Assembly (NCBI RefSeq): GCF_000003815.2
Contig: NC_049981.1
Location: 309,221 to 335,121, forward strand
DNA length: 25,901 bases
Reading direction: 5' to 3'
DNA from: Branchiostoma floridae
Taxonomy: Eukaryota; Chordata; Leptocardii; Amphioxiformes; Branchiostomatidae
Shown here: positions 9,601 to 17,199 of the stretch, in pieces
Layout of the letters: every line of letters begins with the position of its first letter
Numbering within the stretch: position 1 is the first letter of the stretch
Notes under the pieces: model-generated
Seen by the model: only the letters and a program-made list of their open reading frames with translations
What the model was told of the DNA's origin: nothing
Database searches by the model: none
Position numbers and translations under genes: made by a program

Positions 9601-12600
9601 TCGGACGATAGGACAGTGTCAGGACAAGAATACAAGGGACTTCACACAAACTCATGACTATTAAGTTTAGAAATATAACATTTTCAGATTGAAATGAATG
9701 AGGACTCATTCGTCAGGTCGAGATCTAGACTTTGGGCAATCTATTATCTGGTTATTTGATTTTTTATATCAGGACAAAAAAAAATTGCCTCATTCAGCAG
9801 TATAGTAATAGTCTGTAGACATTTCATTGTTAGCACAAGATTGCTGAAAATCTTAATTCTCAATCAGATGTTGAACATAGTCTTCTTCATGTTTAAGCGA
9901 AGCAGCAAATGGGCCTTACCGAGGAGACGGGATGTTGTACATGATGGGCCCCCCTGAAACATCGTACTGACGGAGGAACTCGCACTGGAAGGGCAGGCTT
10001 ATTGGCTGGTTACGTACAGCACCGTTCTCGTGAGTCACTTGGTTAGCGATGGCTTCGTTGGAGAAGATGAACTTGTCGTCCCCTGAGGTCTTGGGGAAGA
10101 GCAATATAAATGTGCATCAGTTAGATTTTAACAACGGTTTCGAAAAGGATTGAAATATAACAGAGCAAGAGACCTCAAAGCTGTTAACTCTTCTCCCCAA
10201 AAAGCACTTCTCAGCAAATTCTTATGGACCATGTCAACTTACCACTTTCAAACAGATCAAACTAAATAAAAAATAAACAAAATGTTCCTAAGCTTGCCTC
10301 TTTTTATGCTCTTCTTGAAGATTTAGATAACTTCTCACAAATCTCTGGACTTGATTTAAATGTTGAAAATGCAAAATACTTAGAATTGGCTCTTTGAGAA
10401 ACATCAATTTCAAATTACCTACCCATCTACCTTTCCAATGGATAAATGGGGATGTCAAATTGCTAGGTATACATATAACCGAGGATATAGACTCTATCGT
10501 TGATTTGAATTTCAAGCCTGATTTTAATAAATTAGATAGAATTTTATATCCTTGGAAAGGGAAACAATTATCCTTATTTGGCAAAATAGCTGTAATTAAT
10601 TCATTAATTGTTCCACAGTTCACCCACCTTTTTCAGGTTCTCCCAATGCCAGACAAACAGTTATTTATACAGTATGAGCGGAAAATTTTCTCTTTCATCT
10701 GGAACGGAGGGCCTGAAAAAGTTGGCAGGAAAACTATTCATAACTCTATTGAAGATGGTGGTCTAAATCTCATTAATCTATATGCCTTTGCAATTATAAT
10801 AAAAGCTTCTTGGGTTCCCAAATTGTACTTTAATCAGGATTTGTTCAGTGCATGTATTTTAAGAATGCATCCAGCATTTTATTCGAATTTATTTCCTTTC
10901 TTTCAGCTTAAGTCTATACAGCACCTTAAGTTAAGGCCTTTTCTAAGTGAAGTGTTAATGGCATGGTACACATACCAGTATAAGACCCCCACAGGCAATG
11001 CTGATATTAAAAAACGATTATTGTTTATGAATGCCAATATCCTTATTAATGATATACCTGTTGTATATAATGCATTCATCAATAGAAAACTTGTATTTGT
11101 AAATGATATTTTGAATTCCAATGGTATTATTATGTCTTACCATGAATTCTCCAGAAAGCATGGAACAATTTGTGATCAGTTTAGATACAACCAATTGATC
11201 TCTGCAATTCCTAACGAATGGAAATCAGTGCTATGTAACAACTCTCCAGAGCAAGTGTGCATCCCTGTAATGCAGAATAATACATGGTTAAAACAGATGA
11301 ANNNNNNNNNNNNNNNNNNNNNNNNNNNNNNNNNNNNNNNNNNNNNNNNNNNNNNNNNNNNNNNNNNNNNNNNNNNNNNNNNNNNNNNNNNNNNNNNNNN
11401 NTGTATAGATTCTTTTCACTATGTAATAATCTTATTGATATTTCTCATAATGTACAATTATCATGGCTGTACCTCTTTGACACCCCTATCCCTTGGAAAC
11501 AGGCATACACATCTTTAACTTACTGTACTATTGACCCACCAACCAGAATTTTATATAGAATTTTTATTTTATATTTATATTTTTTATTGTTATTTTAGGA
11601 AACTTACTCCCTGGCACTCCCGTCATTCAAAACCTTATTCTTCTCCTAGCAAAAAAATGTATATACAGTAACAGAAAGTCCAAAAACTTGAATTTTGAGT
11701 CGTTTCTTCGTTATGTTTATTTCTTTAATAAAGTTGAGTACTATATTGCAGTTAGAAAAGGAAAATTGGACAAACATCTGGGTAAATGGGGCACTTAATT
11801 ATTCTGTACATTTCTGTTGAGTTGATATGATCACTTCATATATTTGAGTTTGATACGATTATTTCATATATTTCTTGTTATGATCATCTTATGTGCATAT
11901 GATTATTTCAAAAGTTTTCTGTTCATAGATTATTTCATAATCTTTGCTGATATAATCTGATTTCATACGTTTTTCTTATAATCATTTCATACGTTTCTGT
12001 TCAGTTAATCTTTGTTTATTTAGATATGTAAATTGCAAAGTTTGTTTATATTATTTCATACATTTCTGTGCATATTCTTGTTCGATATGTTTCCACTGGA
12101 GATGATTATTTCATAATCAAACTTTTTGTTTGATATTCTATTCATACATTCTTATTCTGTAATTGCTTGATGGTTTTCATACGTTTGTTTTGTTGAATAA
12201 AAAAAATAAAAAAAAATTACATTTTAGTTAACTTTCAGGTTGACATGCATTAGCAGCCTTCTAACTAGCACCGTAATCAAGTCTTGCTGACGTACCTCCT
12301 GCCGGGTCCCACACTCCTGCAGGTGTGTCTCCAACCTGACGATATCCCCTTCCACAGTGGCACCACAGCTGGTGTCCAGAAGGTGCATGTTCTCCACGTC
12401 CACAGCCGGCAGCGCCGCGAGGGGAATGGAGATGGTCATGCTGTCTTGGTCACACTCCACGTTCACGACAACCGAATCTAAAAAGACAAAACGGTCCATT
12501 TTCTAGTTGAAGCTGAAGACTTCAAACCAGCTTTCACCGAAATGCTCCCTGTCAGCTTCCTGTAAAACCACAGCCTTTTCAATCATCTAAGGATAGTCAA

Positions 12601-15600
12601 GAGAGCGGAATTTATTTTTTTTTTTATTTTTGAGTGTTGAATCATCAAAAGTGACAACCAGCACATAGAGTACACAATCTGTGGACAGATGGCATATTTT
12701 GCCCGTTTGCACACTTGCACACTTCCATTTGTCCTTTGCAAGATACTTTGCAGTTTCTTTGAAATATATTCTGAAATTATGTTGCAATTTTAAGATGTTG
12801 ACTACCATCACAGAGGAACTTACATTCAAGTATATTCTAAAGTTCTTGGGCTAGTGACATACAATGACCCCTACGACACACTCAAAACCCGATTGGTACC
12901 AGGCAACTCGAAGCCCAAACCTTGGATCAATCAAGTAACTGCTTAAGTCACACTAATATTAGCATATTGTATACCACGAGGTCTTGTAGACAATGGTAGC
13001 ACGATCACAACAGTCTTTCCAGATCACCCACCTGTACTAAATGTTCCGCTGATGACTCCATTAGGCTGGTTGTCGTCCCCAAAAGAAGTAAGTGTGATGT
13101 TGTAGTCCGTGTCGGCCAACAGTCCCGGTACGGTAGCCGAGGTGTCGCCTGTTCCCGGTGCGGGGGAGAGGTCCTGGTACGAGCCCGACCCGTCTGCCGG
13201 CTTGTAGCGGAGCCTGTAGAGTGAGATCGGCAGACTTCCTACTGTCCAAGAAACGGTGAGATGATCTATTCCAGCATCATCCAGAGTCAACTCGGATACC
13301 GCTGGAATGTTTGAAAGGGACTTTGTCAGTGACATAGTAATTCTCGTTAATATAAAATGCCCAAGGGTAGGGAAATGTCGCAAATCACGTAAAGGAAAAT
13401 AATGAATCTGCATCTCCCCTTCTTGCAGTCATTTTCACACAATTTCAGTGAACGCCCATCATAAGACATGTAAACTGATTCAATAACAATGAAAATGTCA
13501 TTTTTTTGTACAAGAAGCATTCGCTTGACTTATTCCTATTGGGTGAAAGAGTATACTTCAGAGATGTAGGAATAACATTGTAACTTACCGGAACAAGACA
13601 CTCCCGTGTCGCACGCTTGTGTGTCCTCTGCTGGCCCGACACAGTCCGCCCCACCGTTTGCTGGTGCCGGATTAGTGCAGGTTCTGTCCCGAGTCTGTGT
13701 CCCGACTCCACACGTCACGCTGCAGTCAGACCAGGCACCCCAGTCCGACCAACCGCCGTCAACTAGAGAGAAAAAATATTTTTATGCTGTAGAAATTAGA
13801 ATTTGTTTTTTTTTTCTTTGAAGGCAATGACTAATATCACATTGTAGATAGATAGATACTTAGATAGGTACACAGTGAGATAGATAATGATATAGGTTAG
13901 ACTTACCTGGGCAAGATACGCCTGTGTCGCATTGTTGTGTGTCCTCTGCTGGCCCGACACAGTCTGCCCCACCGTTTGCTGGTGCCGGATTAGTGCAGGT
14001 TTTGTCCCGAGTCTGTGTCCCGACTCCACACGTCACGCTGCAGTCAGACCAGGCACCCCAGTCCGACCAACCGCCGTCAACTATAGAGAAATGATAATGN
14101 NNNNNNNNNNNNNNNNNNNNNNNNNNNNNNNNNNNNNNNNNNNNNNNNNNNNNNNNNNNNNNNNNNNNNNNNNNNNNNNNNNNNNNNNNNNNNNNNNNNT
14201 CTGAAATAAAATGAAATTCACCCTTTCACTCCTTCAAAAAAAGTCATGAACCTGGCACCAGCAGAAAATTCAAATTCCAATTTTGACGCTCCGCTGCAGT
14301 ACCGTAACTCGCCACCAGAAGGCCCTTTATCGATGTTGTCAGAAACATCTCATGTCCAGTAATAATACAGACAGACAGGCAGACACGCCAAAACAATGCC
14401 ATTTGATTCAATAAAGTGCAGGAGGGTTATAAGTTTCAAACAACCGTATTTGAAAGCACTAATTTAAAGTAATCATCCTTTTTAATTTTTTAATCTTTAC
14501 AATGCTATGTTCGCCTTAACATATATTTGTCTTTACAAGATATTAAAAGTTGACAGCCGACTTGCATTAGGTTTGTTACCAAATCTTAACGTGTTTTTTT
14601 TTTTTTTGTGGTCAGGAATGTCCCTTACCCCACTCAGGCTTGTATGCCATGGACACTGCGGTGCATCAATAAGCATACGTTCGTTAAAAACGATACAATG
14701 ACATAGCTGAGACTGTACCCTAACATACCGGTGCTGAACGTTAGTGGATACGTGAGCAGGAATCCCCTGTTCCAAAAGTAGAGCAGGTTGTCGCGTGGGT
14801 TGTAGTCCACCTGAGTGATGTGGCTGTTCTGTGAGGAGAACGGGAGGTCGATGATATCGTCAACTCCCGTGCTCGTGTCAAACGTGTAGACCAGCTTGAA
14901 TGGCGCGTAGCGCCGCACCACGAACAGTTTCCCACACACCATGAACGAGTCCCTGGCCGAACGCTTGTTGTAGTTAGTCTCCCAGGTTCCCTCTATTGCG
15001 AGGGAATCCGGGTCCAGTTTTGAGATCGTAATGTTTCCCTGACTGTGGTCAGTGGCGTAGATCACCCACAGTCCGTTTTCGTCCAACGCGAAGTCAATGT
15101 CCGAAAACCCGGCCCAGCCATACCGCCCTTCGTTGGCGTACTTTGCACCTGGAAGTTCCTTCTCCACGTCCTTGTTGGATGTTGTGAGGTTGAATTTGAT
15201 AATGCTGGGCGTTCTGTCCTTGTTGTAATACAGAGCACCATCGTACACTACCATCCCCGCTCCGCCGGCTGGATCCGGGAGAGTGATGTTACGCGACAGC
15301 CGCGAGGCTTTCAGGTCATCGATGTCTGCGTACTCTTCCATGGTACCGATAGAGAAATAGCTTCGCATGACGTATATGTTGCCGTTGCCCAGGCCAGGAG
15401 CCGGGTCCCTGTACCAGCTCCCTCGCGTAGTCCCTAGGTTACGTTGCGTTTCTGGCGTACCCACGGATTCCAGTGTTCCCGGGCACTGAAAACCTAACAC
15501 GGGAAAATAACAGAAAAAAAGACGAAATGTGTCTAATTCTACCTGCTGCTAGTCAGAGTATAAATCGTTATACCTTAAATCTGTTTATAAGATGTCAGAT

Positions 15601-16472
15601 CCTTGTTGCTGTCACTTTTTTGCCCACCAACTTACATCATGATTCTTATTGATTGCTCTTAGCAAAAAGTTATCATCAACTCAATGGTAACTTTACCAAT
15701 AAGAAGTTTGTCTCGCACAGAAATCTATCAGGCTAAAATAATTCAATACTTTGTTACAGCGCAGCATGCTTGGGCGTATTAAAGAAAATATAAACTGGAC
15801 ATAAAAATATGTTCATTACTTTTACGTAACAAAGACATAAGAGTAGATATATATCCGCCACATTTCATGTTGCTATAATCCACCAAAAGGCCATGTTGAT
15901 AAGATTATATAAATCTATATCCTCTGGGAATCCCAAAATTGATTCAGGGTGCAAAAAATAAAAGGTTGGTCAAAAATTACTATGAAAAGTAGTCAGCAAT
16001 TTTGTACCTTGGAATTGAATTGAATTGTATAATTGAATATATAATTATATAATTGTATATATAATTGAATGGTATACGTTTTACGATATATTTTGCAATC
16101 TAAAGGCATATCTTTGTTGATTTTGTAGCTGCATTGTACGTATTTTATAGCATGGTTCAAAGCTTTTTTTCTTCGGAAACGACCGAAATTTGGTGCGCCC
16201 TGGGATGTCATCCATATACTAGTAATCAAACCAACATGGACCTAGGACAAACACATACTCCTTTTGGTGCTGCTCTGCACAAGTTACAGTATGGTCGACA
16301 AAGTTTTTCGAGCAAAATGTGATGCGCGCTAAAGTCCATTTTATCGAATAAACATGTCCTTGGGAACTTCAAACATGATGTATGCGTTACCTTGAGCAGC
16401 CACTGCTGCAGCCGTCACTATCAGCAACAGGGCGGCCCACTTGCAGAACCCGGATGTACACGGACCCGTCAT
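6556..16472 (-). CDS. Mosaic ZP-domain membrane protein: signal peptide-OLF-TSP1-TSP1-FN3-ZP-TM (13 coding exons)
   Basis: Joining exons 16391-16472, 14729-15493, 13907-14080, 13589-13762, 13032-13301, 12296-12477, 9920-10089, 9198-9300, 8861-9000, 8229-8337, 7571-7775, 7041-7187 and 6556-6626 gives 2592 nt, 863 codons plus stop, with GT-AG ends and matching phase at every junction. Predicted residues: signal peptide 1-26, olfactomedin 29-282, TSP1 283-340 and 341-398, FN3 399-488, ZP-N about 490-600, ZP-C about 606-750, RRRR furin-type site 751-754, TM about 797-822, tail 823-863. ZP modules usually polymerise into extracellular filaments after furin cleavage, so a filament-forming matrix or surface protein is likely; that role is inferred. 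The ZP part has ten cysteines in a uromodulin-like spacing. The start is the first ATG with a good context (CACCATGA) before the signal peptide. A non-coding 5' exon is possible. The assembly gap in intron 2 could hide further in-frame exons. Confidence 0.88.
7041..7187 (-). CDS. Exon 12: transmembrane helix
   Basis: Encodes residues 792-840. [15 protein letters not shown] plus [12 protein letters not shown] forms a single hydrophobic span (about 797-822), followed by KKRGG as a stop-transfer signal. The acceptor is ACCACAG|TG and the donor GTCG|GTAAGG. Reading through the donor would end after ten more codons at 7009. The strong donor and the compatible last exon make splicing more likely. 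Confidence 0.85.
7571..7775 (-). CDS. Exon 11: ZP-C end, furin-type site and external patch
   Basis: Encodes [14 protein letters not shown] and [16 protein letters not shown] (residues 724-756), which hold the last four ZP-C cysteines (728, 733, 742, 746) and RRRR|A, a basic consensus cleavage site. The segment after the site ([15 protein letters not shown]) resembles the external hydrophobic patch that blocks premature ZP polymerisation. Acceptor CCCCAG|GT (phase 0), donor ACAG|GTAAAT (phase 1). Confidence 0.9.
8229..8337 (-). CDS. Exon 10: ZP-C middle
   Basis: Encodes [13 protein letters not shown], then [14 protein letters not shown] and LDPSL (residues 687-723). The GC directly after TDG in exon 9 is the ZP-C pattern that supplies Cys688. 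Acceptor TTAACAG|C (phase 2), donor CCTG|GTAAAA (phase 0). Confidence 0.86.
8455..8830. repeat. Degenerate CAAC/CAAT-rich low-complexity repeat in intron 9
   Basis: Words such as CAATCAAC, CAACCAAT and ACCAACTTGA recur throughout, with a strong bias to A and C on the + strand. It lies wholly within the intron between exons 10 and 9. An open frame on the minus strand (8502-8687) is a by-product. Confidence 0.6.
8861..9000 (-). CDS. Exon 9: ZP-C core
   Basis: Encodes residues 641-687 with [21 protein letters not shown] followed shortly by [11 protein letters not shown], a highly characteristic ZP-C signature that includes Cys667. Acceptor CCCCAG|GT (phase 0), donor ATGG|GTATGT (phase 2). The exon is too short to appear as a full open frame but is unambiguous from its motif. 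Confidence 0.88.
9198..9300 (-). CDS. Exon 8: ZP inter-domain/ZP-C start
   Basis: A 103-nt exon encodes [20 protein letters not shown] and onward to DSEDFPIQ (residues 606-640). This is the linker and first ZP-C strand, typical of uromodulin-type ZP modules. Acceptor TTTGCAG|T (phase 2), donor TTCAG|GTCAGG (phase 0). Confidence 0.85.
9920..10089 (-). CDS. Exon 7: second half of ZP-N
   Basis: Encodes residues 550-606, including [12 protein letters not shown] and SLPFQCEF with the fourth ZP-N cysteine (585). It enters in phase 0 after TCTTCCCCAAG and leaves in phase 2 at CTCG|GTAAGG. The preceding 2.2-kb intron carries the antisense LINE. Confidence 0.87.
10290..11798 (+). pseudogene. Decayed LINE ORF2 (reverse transcriptase C-terminal part)
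   Basis: The frame is broken at 10365-10370, where one base appears lost. The upstream frame reads LNVE and the downstream frame resumes CKILRIG, so the nominal Met at 10394 is an internal residue and not a start. A second shift lies near 11598, between [20 protein letters not shown] with its short Tyr/Phe/Leu-rich tail and [20 protein letters not shown]. The CxxC...H...C region usually found between those segments is missing. The 100-N gap at 11302-11401 hides part of the middle. Confidence 0.8.
11302..11401. other. Assembly gap (100 N) inside the LINE
   Basis: Exactly 100 N, which usually denotes a gap of unknown real length. It interrupts the LINE ORF2. Confidence 0.95.
11800..12195 (+). 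repeat. LINE 3' UTR with short degenerate repeats
   Basis: Variants of GATTATTTCATACGTTTCTG recur roughly every 25-40 bp between the LINE stop codon and its A-rich tail. There is no open frame. Confidence 0.5.
12296..12477 (-). CDS. Exon 6: first half of ZP-N
   Basis: Encodes residues 489-549, beginning a ZP module: [22 protein letters not shown] and LQECGTRQE place the first three ZP-N cysteines (497, 526, 544). The exon enters in phase 1 (TTTTTAG|AT acceptor) and leaves in phase 0 (GGAG|GTACGT donor). The ORF continues past the donor, but [13 protein letters not shown] across the junction to exon 7 matches the expected ZP-N strand. Confidence 0.88.
13032..13301 (-). CDS. Exon 5: fibronectin type III domain
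   Basis: A 270-nt phase 1-1 exon encodes a complete 90-residue FN3 module (399-488). Landmarks are the B-strand Trp in HLTVSWTVG, the C-strand [10 protein letters not shown], and [13 protein letters not shown], which contains the conserved Leu and Tyr of the E-F region. The acceptor is TTCCAG|CG and the donor ACAG|GTGGGT. There are no cysteines, as is usual for FN3. Confidence 0.9.
13589..13762 (-). CDS. Exon 4: thrombospondin type 1 repeat, second copy
   Basis: Same length (174 nt), phase (1-1) and motifs as exon 3, and separated from it by a 144-bp intron with a GATA microsatellite. I count 10 substitutions between the two exons. Eight of them lie in the last 30 or so bases of the coding sense, and the first 80 or so bases are identical. 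It encodes residues 341-398 and ends TGVSCS instead of TGVSCP. The donor is TCCG|GTAAGT and the acceptor CTCTAG|TT. Confidence 0.93.
13845..13894. repeat. GATA-type microsatellite in the intron between TSP1 exons
   Basis: GATAGATAGATA with imperfect extensions (TAGATAGGTA, GATAGATAATGATA) occupies the middle of the 144-bp intron. Confidence 0.7.
13907..14080 (-). CDS. Exon 3: thrombospondin type 1 repeat, first copy
   Basis: A 174-nt, phase 1-1 exon encodes one full TSP1 repeat (residues 283-340). It has the [15 protein letters not shown] core: three Trp spaced W-x2-W-x2-W, which is a C-mannosylation motif, and C-x2-TCG, which is an O-fucosylation motif. Six cysteines (296, 300, 311, 323, 333, 339) suit the usual three disulfides. 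The donor is CCAG|GTAAGT and the acceptor CTATAG|TT. The exon is about 94% identical to exon 4. Confidence 0.93.
14100..14199. other. Assembly gap (100 N) in intron 2, next to the TSP1 exons
   Basis: Exactly 100 N, probably of unknown real length. It starts 20 bp upstream (in gene sense) of the first TSP1 exon, where near-identical tandem exons would be expected to break an assembly. Confidence 0.95.
14729..15493 (-). CDS. Exon 2: complete olfactomedin (OLF) domain
   Basis: This single 765-nt exon, phase 1 at both ends, encodes an entire OLF beta-propeller (residues 29-282). Family hallmarks are visible: [59 protein letters not shown] and [13 protein letters not shown]. Cys31 and Cys214 fit the single conserved OLF disulfide. 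By alignment from memory with myocilin, the calcium ligands correspond to Asp161, Asp209 (Asn in myocilin) and Asp257. The acceptor is TTAG|GT after a pyrimidine tract and the donor is G|GTATGT. OLF domains generally mediate extracellular protein interactions. Confidence 0.93.
16018..16075. repeat. AT-rich low-complexity tract in intron 1
   Basis: Alternating ATAATTGTATA/ATATATAATTGAAT words over about 60 bp in the 897-bp intron between the signal peptide and OLF exons. Confidence 0.6.
16391..16472 (-). CDS. Exon 1: start codon and signal peptide
   Basis: The ATG at 16472-16470 sits in CACCATGA, a strong eukaryotic start context. It encodes [20 protein letters not shown] followed by AAAVAAQ: a basic residue, a hydrophobic core and small residues suitable for signal peptidase. 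The donor is CAAG|GTAACG, phase 1. The frame stays open upstream for 111 codons, but that extension would bury the signal peptide and has no recognisable domain. A TTTAG|G acceptor-like site 28 nt upstream of the ATG allows a spliced 5' UTR. Confidence 0.8.
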
Positions 16473-17199
16473 GGTGACAGCGTACACACAAGTCAACCTA
16501 AACACAAACCAACAAATCCAAGATAGTATATGCCTTTTTTCAATTGCCTTCATGGAACACACACTTGTATCAGCGAATGAGTCATGCTGCCCTGCCCTTT
16601 TGTATCGGTAGGGGTCGTTGTCGAGCAGGTCGCCAGTAATACTGCAGGTCTCGAGCATTAAGCTAACCAGTTGCACACTATTATTTTTAAGTGGTGTAAT
16701 TATTCTTTGTTCCATGTCACCCAACTGGTCCCTTCTAACCGCCTGGAAGGAAAACGTGCCTGAGGACAGATTGAACAGTGTATCTTTTGTCCCCTTTGTC
16801 TTCAAACTCTGGGTTTTGTAACAAGTCCAGCTGTAGGTGCCGGTGTCAATACAAAACGGTTACTCCGTTCCTTTTGCAATGCATTATATATACTCACCAG
16901 TGGCCAGTTATATATGCACAAATCGTGCTCATGACCAATTATTTTCATGTTTTAAGGTGCACTCTCACTGCACGCGCGTCACGCTTGCGTCGTTGGTCGC
17001 TGAGGGGTTCGACAACGCAGACGTAACCCTACGGAACCTAGAGGTGACACAAGCAAGCGCGACGTTTTTTTTTAAGTTAATAAAGTGGCAAGATGCCCCA
17101 ACTGTGACCCAAGAGCGACACAAGGGACACAAGAGTGACACAAGAGTGACGCCAACATGCCTTAAACAGTATCGAGTTTATATTTTGCCTATTTTGCAC
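16473..17199. other. 5' flank of the ZP gene
   Basis: About 0.7 kb upstream of the start codon in gene sense. Two TATATAT-like stretches occur on the minus strand (about 16886-16894 and 16908-16916) and could serve a promoter, but no transcription start can be fixed. A CpG-containing segment at 16970-17065 and a short GACACAAGAG-type repeat (about 17111-17149) are also present. No second gene is supported. Confidence 0.4.

Larger units (their letters stand above)
10260..12217 (+). mobile_element. L1/Tx1-type LINE, 5'-truncated, inside intron 6, antisense to the host gene
   Basis: The + strand encodes the C-terminal part of a LINE ORF2. It covers the end of the reverse transcriptase ([18 protein letters not shown], then [11 protein letters not shown]), a long post-RT region with [20 protein letters not shown] and [18 protein letters not shown], and the C-terminus ([20 protein letters not shown]) with a stop at 11796-11798. 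The endonuclease and catalytic YADD are absent, so it is 5'-truncated; the left boundary is uncertain. The 3' region ends in AATAAA and an A-rich tail (about 12196-12217). It is broken by frameshifts and by an assembly gap. It fills most of the 2.2-kb intron. Confidence 0.85.

Noticed and set aside
10394-11518. 374-codon + strand frame taken as a complete gene
   Set aside because: Its first Met is internal to a LINE ORF2 (the preceding residues continue in frame as CKILRIGSL), and the frame runs through 100 N. It is a transposon remnant.
16341-16805. Minus-strand frame that extends upstream of the signal peptide ATG
   Set aside because: It would place a typical signal peptide inside the protein. 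The internal ATG has the better start context, and the extension shows no domain.
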